DNA of 64,000 nt from Mesorhizobium sp. YC-39 (GTDB lineage Bacteria; Pseudomonadota; Alphaproteobacteria; Rhizobiales; Rhizobiaceae), in assembly GCF_025753795.1 (NCBI RefSeq), contig NZ_JAOWPS010000001.1, positions 1,116,001 through 1,180,000 on the forward strand. The letters are read 5' to 3'. The position numbers and the translations under genes are program-made. Below, one piece after another: positions 1 to 8,100 of this stretch; the stretch's first letter is position 1; every line of letters starts with the position of its first letter. The notes beneath the pieces are model-generated. The model worked only from the letters and a program-made list of their open reading frames with translations. It searched no databases and was not told where the DNA came from.

Positions 1-723
1 CATGCGGTCGACCCAGCCGAGGAAACCACCCTCGGCCCGCACCGGCTCGAGCGCCGGCGCTGGCACCGATGCCGCGCGTTGGGTATGGGCACGCGGCGGC
101 AAATACTTGTTGGTCGGGTGATAGCCCAGCTCCGGCATAAGGTCGACGCCGCCGCGCTCAGCCACCAATTGCGACACGGCCGACAGGGGATCGCCGAGGT
201 CGCCGAAATGCCGGGCGCTGGTCGGGCAGGCGGCGACGCAGGCCGGCACGCGGTCTTCCTCGGCCAGATTGTCGTTGTAGATGCGGTCTACGCACAGCGT
301 GCATTTCTTCATCACGCCGACATCGCCGTCGAATTCGCGCGCCCCATAGGGGCAGGCCCAGCTGCACAATTTGCAGCCGATGCATTTGTCCTCGTCGATC
401 AGCACGATGCCGTCCGAGGCGCGCTTATAGGAGGCACCCGTCGGGCAGACGGTGACGCAGGCCGGCGTCTCGCAATGCAGGCAGGAGCGTGGGAAGTTGA
501 CTGTGCGCCCGCCCATCTCGGTCGTGTGCTCGTAGCTGTGCACGCGGTTGAACCAGACACCGTCGACATTGCCGCCATAGGGATCGATGTCGGTCAGCGG
601 CGCCATGTGGCCGCCGGTGTTCCACTCCTTGCAAGCCGTCACGCAGGCCTGGCAGCCGACGCAGGTGTCGAGGTCGATGACCAGGCCGAGCTTCCTGTCG
701 GTATGGGCGGGAAGGCAGGTCAT
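1..723 (-). CDS. soeB: 4Fe-4S ferredoxin-type electron transfer subunit (SoeB-like), 3' end cut by window edge
   Basis: Translation from the ATG at 723 gives a ferredoxin-type polypeptide with four cysteine clusters: CVGCQACVTACK near the N-terminus, CLHCETPACVTVCP, CIGCKLCSWACPYGA, and a last cluster with CTLCVDR and ACVAACPTSA. This is the layout of DMSO-reductase-family electron-transfer subunits carrying four 4Fe-4S centres; it would pass electrons between the molybdopterin subunit and a membrane anchor. Its ATG overlaps the TGA of the upstream catalytic gene by 2 nt (ATGA), so the two are translationally coupled. The reading frame is still open at base 1, so the C-terminus and the expected NrfD-type anchor gene lie outside. 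The SoeB assignment rests on the partner's similarity to sulfite dehydrogenase SoeA; another substrate is possible. Confidence 0.8.
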   Translation of the reverse strand, partial: MTCLPAHTDRKLGLVIDLDTCVGCQACVTACKEWNTGGHMAPLTDIDPYGGNVDGVWFNRVHSYEHTTEMGGRTVNFPRSCLHCETPACVTVCPTGASYKRASDGIVLIDEDKCIGCKLCSWACPYGAREFDGDVGVMKKCTLCVDRIYNDNLAEEDRVPACVAACPTSARHFGDLGDPLSAVSQLVAERGGVDLMPELGYHPTNKYLPPRAHTQRAASVPAPALEPVRAEGGFLGWVDRM

Positions 724-3650
724 TCGGCGGCTTCTCTTTTCATGCGGAACTCGGCGCCGAAACGGAGCGTGTCGGGCGAGGGTTCGAAATGCGGCGGCTG
801 GCGGAAGCGCTCGAACTGCGGTTCAGTGAAGCCGGCTTCCTCGACCGCACATTTGACGATTCGCACTCTGAGGTCGAACCACGCGGCCTGGCCGGTGACT
901 GGATCGGAGTTCGAATAGCGCTTGCCGTTCGCATCGGCAGACGTCTGGTCGCCGATGATGTGGTTGAGCAAAAAGCCGCGATTGCTTTCGGCGGCGTCGT
1001 CCTTCAGCCCCCAACTGCCGCGCCGCTTGCCGATGGCGTTCCAGGTCCACACCGTGTCTGCGTTGACGCCGTCGACCAGCTTGATCTGCCCCTTGACCCT
1101 GCCGTTGATGCTCTCGATCCACACCCAGTCGTCGTCGACGAGCCCGAGGCTCGCTGCCGTCCGGTGGTGCACGAACAGCCGGTTCTGGCTGGTGATTTGC
1201 CTGAGCCAGGCGTTCTGCGAGCCCCAGGAGTGATACATGTGCATCGGCCTTTGCGTCAGCGCGTGCAGCGGGTATTTCTGGAGGTCGACCACGGCTTCCT
1301 CGAACGGCGCGTACCAGAACGGCAGCGGGTCCATATAGGTCTCGATGCGGTTGCGCTCGGCTTCCGGCGGCAGCACCCTTCCATGGCCACGCGCCGCAAG
1401 GCGGAAGCGCTGCATAGGCTCGGAATAGAGCTGGAAGACTATCGGCTCCGCTTCGGGGATGAAACCCATCTGCACGGCGAAGTCGAGATAGGAGCGGTTG
1501 GCCATCTTGTAATAGCGCTGGTCGGCGGCAAAGTCGTGGTGCCAGAAGCCGCCATTGTCGATGTAGCGCTGCAGTTGATCGGGATTAGGCTTGCCCTTGC
1601 CGATCGAAGTGCCGTCCTTGCCGCGCCAGCCGGCAAGCGGGCCGATGCCGGGCGTGCGTTCATGATTGACGATGTAGTCGGCATAGTCGTCATACTTGGC
1701 CGAGCCATCGTCATCGACGAAACCGGGCAGACCGAGGCGCGCGCCGAGTTCGATCAGCACGGACTGGAACGGCCTGACGTCGCGGTCCGGTTCGACCACG
1801 GGATGGCGGATGGCGTCGCCCGGCCCGTCGGCATGGCTGATTGGCCGGTCGAGCAGGCTGATGCAGTCGTGCCTTTCGAGATAGGTCGTGTCCGGAAGCA
1901 CGAGATCGGCGAATGGCACGGTCTCGGAATAATAGGCATCGGAATAGATGATGAACGGGATCTTGTAGTTGCCGGCCTCGTCGCAGTCGGTAAGCATGGC
2001 GATCGTCTCGACGGTGTTCATCGACGAGTTCCAGGCCATGTTCGACATGTACATCATCAACGTGTCGATAGGGTAGGGATCGCCGGCCCAGGCGTTGCGG
2101 ATCACCGTGTGCATCAGGCCGTGCGCGGCCAGCGGCGCGTCCCAGGAGTAGGCCTTGTCAATGCGAAGCGGCGTACCGGCTTCATCGACCAGCAGGTCGT
2201 CCGGCCCGCAGACGAAACCGAGCGGCATGCCTTCCAGCGGTGTCATCGGCCTGACATTCTTGCCCGCGGGCTTCGGTCCCGGCGGCGCCGACCGGGGATA
2301 GGGTGGCTTGAAGCGGAATCCGCCCGGCACGTCCACCGTTCCGAGCAGCACTTGCAGGAGATGGATGGCGCGGCAGGTGTGAAAGCCGTTCGAATGGGCC
2401 GAGATGCCGCGCATCGCGTGCATCGACACCGGGCGGCCTTTGATCGTTTCGTGGCGGCGGCCGGCCCAGTCGGTCCAGGCCACCGGCAATTCAATCGCCT
2501 GCTCGAAGGCGACATGGGCAAGCTCGGCGGCGATCCGGCGGATCGTGTCGGCGGGAATGCCGCAGCGTTCGGCGACCGCGTCGGGAGCATAGCTCTCGTG
2601 CAGATAGCGCTCGGCGATCAGCTGGAACACCGGCACGCAGCGGCGCCCGTCGACCGTGAAGCTGCCGGTCAGCGCCGGTTTCGCATCGGGGTTCGTGGCG
2701 TTGACGGGGGTCTTGGCCACCCTGTCCCAGGCCAGCGAGTTACCGGCGCCGTCGCGCGCGAACAGCCCGTTATCGGTCGCGCCCGGCTCCTGGATGACGA
2801 GGACGTGGGCATTGGTGTAGCGCAGCAAATAATCGAGGTCGACGCGGCCGGCCTTCAGCAGCTCATGGATCAGCGCGAACACGAACAGGCCGTCGGTGCC
2901 GGGCCTGATGCCGATCCAGTCGTCGGCGATGGCATTATAGCCGGTGCGGCACGGATTGATCGAGACGACCTTGGCGCCGCGCGCCTTGAGCTTGCCCAGG
3001 CCGATCTTGATCGGATTGGAATCATGGTCCTCGGCGACGCCGAACAGCATGAAATATTTGGTGTTGTCCCAGTCGGGTTCGCCAAACTCCCAGAACGAGC
3101 CGCCGATCGTATAGAGCCCGCCGGCCGCCATATTGACCGAGCAGAAGCCGCCATGGGCGGCGAAGTTCGGCGTGCCGAACTGGCTCGCCCACCAGCCGGT
3201 CAGCGACTGCGACTGGTCGCGTCCGGTGAAGAAGGCGAGCTTCTTCGGATCGGTCCGGCGGATATTCGAAAGCCGTTCCGCTGCGATCGAAAAGGCTTCT
3301 TCCCATTCGATCTCACGGAATTCGCCGGAGCCGCGCGGACCGGTGCGCAGCAGCGGCTTCTTCAGCCGTGCCGGGCTGTAGTGCTGCATGATGCCGGAAC
3401 TGCCCTTGCCGCAGATCACGCCGCGATTGACCGGATGGTCCTTGTTGCCGTTGATATAGCGGACCTTGCCGTCCTTGATGTGGACATCGATGCCGCAGCG
3501 GCATGCGCACATGTAGCAGGTGGTCTTGGCGATGCTGTCGGAGACGCTTGGCGAAGTATCGACGCCGTCACCCTCGTCGGGCGCGCGCGTGTCGGCGAGC
3601 GGCCGTTGGGACGGTGCGGAATTGGCGCCGCGCGGCGGTCGTTGTGTCAT
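720..3650 (-). CDS. soeA: molybdopterin oxidoreductase catalytic subunit (SoeA-like sulfite dehydrogenase)
   Basis: The 976-residue protein begins with a roughly 40-residue polar extension, then an N-terminal 4Fe-4S motif with Cys45, Cys48, Cys52 and Cys80, followed by the molybdopterin oxidoreductase domain and a C-terminal dinucleotide-binding domain containing NRLFVHHRTAASLGL. No twin-arginine signal is visible, so a cytoplasmic location is likely, as in SoeABC of Allochromatium. That family oxidises sulfite to sulfate at the quinone pool. The gene is immediately upstream of and coupled to the ferredoxin subunit and divergent from a LysR regulator. A TauE/SafE exporter 3-4 kb away fits sulfite metabolism but is not in the same operon. 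A related DMSO-reductase-family function (for example formate or thiosulfate chemistry) cannot be excluded. Confidence 0.72.
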   Translation of the reverse strand: MTQRPPRGANSAPSQRPLADTRAPDEGDGVDTSPSVSDSIAKTTCYMCACRCGIDVHIKDGKVRYINGNKDHPVNRGVICGKGSSGIMQHYSPARLKKPLLRTGPRGSGEFREIEWEEAFSIAAERLSNIRRTDPKKLAFFTGRDQSQSLTGWWASQFGTPNFAAHGGFCSVNMAAGGLYTIGGSFWEFGEPDWDNTKYFMLFGVAEDHDSNPIKIGLGKLKARGAKVVSINPCRTGYNAIADDWIGIRPGTDGLFVFALIHELLKAGRVDLDYLLRYTNAHVLVIQEPGATDNGLFARDGAGNSLAWDRVAKTPVNATNPDAKPALTGSFTVDGRRCVPVFQLIAERYLHESYAPDAVAERCGIPADTIRRIAAELAHVAFEQAIELPVAWTDWAGRRHETIKGRPVSMHAMRGISAHSNGFHTCRAIHLLQVLLGTVDVPGGFRFKPPYPRSAPPGPKPAGKNVRPMTPLEGMPLGFVCGPDDLLVDEAGTPLRIDKAYSWDAPLAAHGLMHTVIRNAWAGDPYPIDTLMMYMSNMAWNSSMNTVETIAMLTDCDEAGNYKIPFIIYSDAYYSETVPFADLVLPDTTYLERHDCISLLDRPISHADGPGDAIRHPVVEPDRDVRPFQSVLIELGARLGLPGFVDDDGSAKYDDYADYIVNHERTPGIGPLAGWRGKDGTSIGKGKPNPDQLQRYIDNGGFWHHDFAADQRYYKMANRSYLDFAVQMGFIPEAEPIVFQLYSEPMQRFRLAARGHGRVLPPEAERNRIETYMDPLPFWYAPFEEAVVDLQKYPLHALTQRPMHMYHSWGSQNAWLRQITSQNRLFVHHRTAASLGLVDDDWVWIESINGRVKGQIKLVDGVNADTVWTWNAIGKRRGSWGLKDDAAESNRGFLLNHIIGDQTSADANGKRYSNSDPVTGQAAWFDLRVRIVKCAVEEAGFTEPQFERFRQPPHFEPSPDTLRFGAEFRMKREAAE

Positions 3651-3877
3651 GGTCTGCCCGAACGGCTCTGGATCTTGGCTAGCGTCTTCGGTCCGGGGCC
3701 ACGCATGTAATGCTCTTCAGGATGATAGCGGTCGCCCGCAAGCCGCCGCCGCAGCCCGCGCATCCAATGGGCAAATAGGGATTTGAACCGCCCGATCAAT
3801 TTCCGCCCTTTACGGTTATGCCGCGATATTTTTCCAATTTCGTCCGAAAATTTAGAACAAACCAATTGATCTGTCTA

Positions 3878-3892
3878 ACAAGTTGCTCTTGT
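3878..3892. promoter_or_regulatory. candidate LysR operator in the soeA/LysR divergent spacer
   Basis: An inverted repeat ACAAG-TTGCT-CTTGT lies in the 274-bp divergent spacer, 32 bp before the LysR start codon. LysR proteins usually bind interrupted dyads near their own promoter. Only the dyad is seen; binding is inference. Confidence 0.33.
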
Positions 3893-3924
3893 AATTCCAA
3901 TCGGATTTGTTTCTTAATTCTAGC

Positions 3925-4821
3925 ATGACCCTGGACCAGTTGCGCATCTTCGTTGCCGTCGCCGAGCGCGGCCACATGACCAAGGCGGCCGGGCTTTTGG
4001 GCATCTCCCAATCGGCGGCTTCGGCCGCTATCCGTTCCCTTGAGCAGCAGCATGGCGTCCAGCTGTTCAACCGGGTCGGCCGCAACATCGAGCTTGCCCA
4101 GACCGGGCTTCGGTTCCTGCCCGAGGCCAAGGCTGTGCTCGAGCGCGCGGCGACCGCCAGCAATGTGTTGGAGCATGTCTCGCAGACGATATCAGGCAGC
4201 CTCTCCATCGCCGCCAGCCAGACCATCGCCAGCTACTGGCTGCCGCGCCGGCTGGCTTCTTTCCATGAAGCCTATCCCGCCGTCAGGCTGAGCGTCACCA
4301 TCGGCAACACGAGACAGGTCGAAACCCACGTTCTCGATGGCACGGCGGATTTCGGCCTGGTCGAGGGGCGCACCGAATCCGACGTGTTGCGACGCGCCAA
4401 GGTCGATGTCGACAGGCTGCTGCTGGTCGTGGCGCGATCCCATCCAAAGATCGCTGTAGCGCCGCACGGCACCCCCGATATCAGGGCGCTGCGCTGGATC
4501 ATCCGCGAAGCCGGCTCAGGCACGCGCGAGGTGCTGGAGGATCTGGCGCGCCGCCAGGCGGTCTCGTTCGCGGATCTTCAGATATTCCTCGTCCTGCCGA
4601 GCAACGAGGCAATCCGTCAGGCGGTCGAAGCCGGCGCCGGCGCCAGCATCATTTCCGAACTTGTCGTCGCCGGCGCGATTGCTGATGGCAGCCTACGCTC
4701 GGTGCCGATAGACCTGCCGCGGCGCGACTTCGCCATCATCACTCACCGCGACCGGCAGGCAAGTCTCGCCCAGATGGCGCTCAAGGCGCATCTTAGTGCC
4801 AAACCCGTGGCATCAGCGTGA
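3925..4821 (+). CDS. LysR-family transcriptional regulator (CysL-like)
   Basis: This 298-residue protein starts at the ATG giving MTLDQLRIFVAVAE; an upstream in-frame TTG is less likely. Residues 1-60 form the LysR winged helix (GHMTKAAGLLGISQSAASAAI) and about 90-295 the periplasmic-binding-like effector domain. The family binds DNA as tetramers and responds to small ligands. It is transcribed away from the soeAB-like operon, the usual arrangement for a LysR regulator controlling its divergent neighbour. The sequence resembles the CysL/CbbR branch, which in other bacteria senses sulfur or carbon metabolites; that link is inference. Its 3' end is 5 bp from the convergent Hsp70 gene. Confidence 0.87.
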   Translation: MTLDQLRIFVAVAERGHMTKAAGLLGISQSAASAAIRSLEQQHGVQLFNRVGRNIELAQTGLRFLPEAKAVLERAATASNVLEHVSQTISGSLSIAASQTIASYWLPRRLASFHEAYPAVRLSVTIGNTRQVETHVLDGTADFGLVEGRTESDVLRRAKVDVDRLLLVVARSHPKIAVAPHGTPDIRALRWIIREAGSGTREVLEDLARRQAVSFADLQIFLVLPSNEAIRQAVEAGAGASIISELVVAGAIADGSLRSVPIDLPRRDFAIITHRDRQASLAQMALKAHLSAKPVASA

Positions 4822-4826
4822 GCGGA

Positions 4827-6083
4827 TCAGCCGAACTTCCGTTGGGCGTCCAGCGCCAAGCCAAGCCCGACTGAGCCGAACATGTCGCCTTCGATGACGG
4901 AAGCCTGCGGCACCAGTGCCAGGATCTGCTGCCTGGCCAGTGGGATCGCCGTCGAGCCGCCGGTCAGGAACACCGCTGTGATATCGGCCGGCTTCACCTG
5001 AGCATCCCTGATGGTCTGCTCGACCGTGGCGGCCACTTGCCCGATGTCTCGGGCGATGGTTGCCTCCAGCCCGGCGCGCGTAATTTCGGCGGCGAATTCC
5101 ACCCCCGGCAGCGCAACCGCGACCTGCGCCGACAATTGCTCGGTCAGTTCGATCTTGGCTCGTTCGACCAAGGCGGCCAGCGCGTGCCCGTAGCGATGCT
5201 CGACGATATGAATGAAGCGGTCGACCAGATCGGCGCGTTCCGCCTCGTAGCGGATCTGCCTGAGATGCGTCATCGCCCTGGTGGTGTAGACGAGGTTGAT
5301 GCGCTGCCATGTCGCCAGGTCGATGAAATAGCTGGCCGGCAAATTGCGCTTGCCGTCCTTGGTAGGCGTCAGGTAGCCGAGCTCGGGCATCACATGGGCG
5401 ATGCTCAGCAGCCGGTCGAAGTCGGTGCCGCCGATATGGATGCCGCGGCTGGCCAGTATATCGTCCTTGCGGTCGAGCGAGCGGGCGCGCTGCGGTGACA
5501 CCCGCACGATCGAGAAGTCGGATGTGCCGCCGCCCATGTCGACGATCAGCGCCAGTTCTTCCTTCGCAACCTTCTGCTCGTAGTCGAGCGCCGCCGCGAT
5601 CGGCTCGAACTGGAAGGCAATATGCTTGAAGCCCTGGGTGCGGGCGGCGTTCTCAAGCTCGCCCTGCGCCTTCGCATCGGCTTCCGGATCGTCGTCGACG
5701 AACTGCACCGGGCGGCCAAGCACCACGCTCTCGACCGTCTCGCCGGCATCCTCTTCCAACCGCTTCTTCAGATGGCCGACGAACATACCCACGATCTCCA
5801 TGAAGCCGATCGACCGTGCCTTGATGCGCGTCTTTTCATGGGCAAGCGAACTGCCGAGTACGCTCTTCAGCGAGCGCATCAGTCGACCCTCGACACTGTC
5901 GGTGTATTCGGCGATGGCGCGGCGGCCGAAATGGGTTTGGTTGTCTTCGAAATTGAAGAACACGGCACTTGGCAGCGTCACCTGGCCGTCCTCCAGCGCC
6001 ACCAGGCACGGCCGCCCGTTGCGGGTTATGCCGACAGTGGAATTTGACGTGCCGAAATCGATACCGCCGAATGCTGGTCGCAT
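4827..6083 (-). CDS. yegD: Hsp70 family protein, YegD-type
   Basis: The 418-residue protein has the actin/Hsp70 ATPase fold signatures: phosphate loop 1 GIDFGTSNSTVGI at residues 7-19, phosphate loop 2 IVDMGGGTSDFSIV near 190, and the adenosine motif VFLTGGSTAIPLA near 370. It ends soon after the ATPase domain, so it lacks the full substrate-binding and lid domains of DnaK. That matches YegD-like proteins (about 450 residues in E. coli), putative ATP-dependent chaperones without a settled client. It is monocistronic as far as can be seen, convergent with the LysR gene and separated by 110 bp from the next minus-strand gene. Confidence 0.85.
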   Translation of the reverse strand: MRPAFGGIDFGTSNSTVGITRNGRPCLVALEDGQVTLPSAVFFNFEDNQTHFGRRAIAEYTDSVEGRLMRSLKSVLGSSLAHEKTRIKARSIGFMEIVGMFVGHLKKRLEEDAGETVESVVLGRPVQFVDDDPEADAKAQGELENAARTQGFKHIAFQFEPIAAALDYEQKVAKEELALIVDMGGGTSDFSIVRVSPQRARSLDRKDDILASRGIHIGGTDFDRLLSIAHVMPELGYLTPTKDGKRNLPASYFIDLATWQRINLVYTTRAMTHLRQIRYEAERADLVDRFIHIVEHRYGHALAALVERAKIELTEQLSAQVAVALPGVEFAAEITRAGLEATIARDIGQVAATVEQTIRDAQVKPADITAVFLTGGSTAIPLARQQILALVPQASVIEGDMFGSVGLGLALDAQRKFG

Positions 6084-6193
6084 CGCAAGATCCTGTATTC
6101 TTGATTTGGGGAGCGACAGCTCGCGCTTCGGCCAGGCCGGGGCACGCGGTCTAACCCATGAAGCTCGAAAGGGGAACAGTCTTTCGAAAAAGA

Positions 6194-6985
6194 TCAGTCC
6201 TTGCGGAAAACGAGCCTTCCGAGCCAGCCCGTCAGCATGGCCAGCGACACGGCGAAGACGCCGTATAGGAAGGAATAGTCGTGCGCGACGCGGAAGATTG
6301 ACTGTTCGAAGCCGGACTTGCGGATTTCGAGTTGCGCAGAGCTTTCCTTGAGGAACAGGCCGCTTTTGAACAGGAAGGCGCGGGCCTTGTGGGTGCCGAC
6401 CGGTACGTTGGGCGCAAGCCTGACGGTGGCGCGAAACAGGTTCTGCGACAGGAACTGCACGCCGCCGACATTCTCGCTGTAGAGGCCGGTCGCCGATTTG
6501 CGCTCGCGCAGTGCCGCGGTGAATTCCTGGATCGTCGCCGGGCTGTCGCCGGCGTCGGCCGGCTGCATGTAGAGGTTGGAGGCGCCGAGCGACAATTGTT
6601 TGTAGCTGTTAGGGTCGGTGACGTCCTGCAGCGGCCGCGTCGTCGCCACCGAATAGGACACCGGAACGTTCTCGAAGGTCTCGGATTCGAGATTGATCCA
6701 GATGCCGAGCACCCGGTCCTTGCGGCGCACGACGACCGGCCGGGCCGGCCCTTCCAGAACGACGATGACATCGTATCGCCCCTGGCGCGCCACAAGCGGG
6801 TCGGCGTTCTCCAGCGAGCCGAAAATGGTCAGGTCGGCGCCGGAAAACCCGGCCGTGATCGAGACATTGTCGGTGGACAGGCCGATCTGGATGTTTTCGG
6901 TCGGCGGCGTCTGTGCAATCGCCGGGAAAGCGGCGACCGACAGCGACAGCAAGGCAGCGGCCATGAACGCCCTCAAGCCCGCCAT
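6194..6985 (-). CDS. TIGR02186 family membrane-anchored periplasmic protein
   Basis: The 263-residue product has an N-terminal signal peptide (about residues 1-24, ending AFPAIAQ), a periplasmic beta-rich body and one C-terminal membrane helix (YGVFAVSLAMLTGWLGRLVF) followed by a short basic tail. This matches the alphaproteobacterial TIGR02186 family, whose function is unknown but which is regularly encoded beside TauE/SafE permeases. Here its ATG overlaps the stop of the permease gene by one base (TAATG), so the two are co-translated. It may be an accessory subunit of the exporter, but no catalytic motif is recognisable. Confidence 0.8.
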   Translation of the reverse strand: MAGLRAFMAAALLSLSVAAFPAIAQTPPTENIQIGLSTDNVSITAGFSGADLTIFGSLENADPLVARQGRYDVIVVLEGPARPVVVRRKDRVLGIWINLESETFENVPVSYSVATTRPLQDVTDPNSYKQLSLGASNLYMQPADAGDSPATIQEFTAALRERKSATGLYSENVGGVQFLSQNLFRATVRLAPNVPVGTHKARAFLFKSGLFLKESSAQLEIRKSGFEQSIFRVAHDYSFLYGVFAVSLAMLTGWLGRLVFRKD

Positions 6986-7908
6986 TAGTTCAGGTCCACG
7001 GCGGAGAGCGAATAGAGGTTGGGCGGCGTCACGAAAAGATCGATGGCAAGCCGGATCGCGACCGCCAGCACCAGCAGCGCCAGCAACGCCCTGAGCTGCT
7101 CGCCGCGCAGCCTCTGGCCGGCCTTGGCGCCATATTGCGCGCCGGCGACGCCGCCCGCCATCAGCAGGAAGGCAAGCATGACGTCGACCGTCTGGTTGGT
7201 GGTGGCGTGGACCAGTGTGGTATAGGCCGAGGTGAAGATGATCTGGAACAGCGAGGTGCCGATGACGACGTTAGTCGGCACTTTCAGGAGGTAGATCAGC
7301 GCCGGCACCATGATGAAGCCGCCACCGACGCCCATGATCGACGACAGGAAACCAATGCCGGCGCCCAGTCCAAGCACCGGGATGACGCTGACGAATAGCT
7401 TCGAAGCCCTGAAGCGCATCTTCAGCGGCAAGCGGTGGATCCAGTTGTGCTGGCCGGATTTCTTCAGCACGGGTGCCGCACCGCTGCGGGTGGCGCGTAG
7501 GGCATTGACGCTCTCGACCAGCATTAGCCCGCCAACTGTGCCGAGCAGCACGACATAAAGCAGCGAGATGAACAGGTCGAGTTGGCCGAGCCGGCGCAGG
7601 AACCCAAAGACAAAGATGCCGGCGGTGGAGCCGACGATGCCGCCGGCCAACAGCACCCCGCCGAGCTTGAAGTCGAGTGTACCGCGCTTCAGATGCGACA
7701 ATGCGCCGGAGAAGGAGGAGGCGATGACCTGGTTGGCGCCGGTTGCGACCGCGATCGCTGGCGGAATATTGTAGAAGATCAGCAGCGGCGTGATGAGGAA
7801 GCCGCCGCCCACCCCGAACATGCCCGACAGGAAACCCACCGCTGCGCCCATGGCCAGCAGCACGAAGACGTTGACGGAAATTTCCGCGATCGGGAGATAG
7901 ATGCCCAC
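6985..7908 (-). CDS. sulfite exporter TauE/SafE family permease
   Basis: The 307-residue integral membrane protein has about eight predicted helices and the two internally repeated glycine-rich loops of the family, FLSGMFGVGGGFLITPLL near residue 25 and FLSSIMGVGGGFIMVPAL near residue 187. TauE/SafE proteins export or import small sulfonates, sulfite or sulfoacetate across the inner membrane. The gene is first in a two-gene operon with the TIGR02186 protein and is preceded by a 192-bp gap. Proximity to the SoeAB-like genes makes sulfite or a related oxyanion a reasonable but unproven substrate. Confidence 0.85.
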   Translation of the reverse strand: MGIYLPIAEISVNVFVLLAMGAAVGFLSGMFGVGGGFLITPLLIFYNIPPAIAVATGANQVIASSFSGALSHLKRGTLDFKLGGVLLAGGIVGSTAGIFVFGFLRRLGQLDLFISLLYVVLLGTVGGLMLVESVNALRATRSGAAPVLKKSGQHNWIHRLPLKMRFRASKLFVSVIPVLGLGAGIGFLSSIMGVGGGFIMVPALIYLLKVPTNVVIGTSLFQIIFTSAYTTLVHATTNQTVDVMLAFLLMAGGVAGAQYGAKAGQRLRGEQLRALLALLVLAVAIRLAIDLFVTPPNLYSLSAVDLN

Positions 7909-8100
7909 CCGTCAGTCTCGATCAGTATGCCTGTCGGCGAATGCAACCGTTGCGGGCATCTTGCGCCAAAAAAGCTAAATTGTTCTTGCGCCGGCGATGC
8001 AGCGAAGTCAAACCTCGCCGCGCCGCCGAAACAAAAAACAACTCAATCAGTTAACAGGCAAATGTATGGCAAGGGCATCGTGTAAACGACGCATCTGCCG

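Noticed and set aside
789..3710. Very long plus-strand open frame (over 970 codons) opposite the molybdopterin subunit gene
   Set aside because: Its translation is Arg/His/Asp/Val-rich with no domain signature, and it is the mirror of a clear molybdopterin oxidoreductase. It is a GC-rich antisense artefact.
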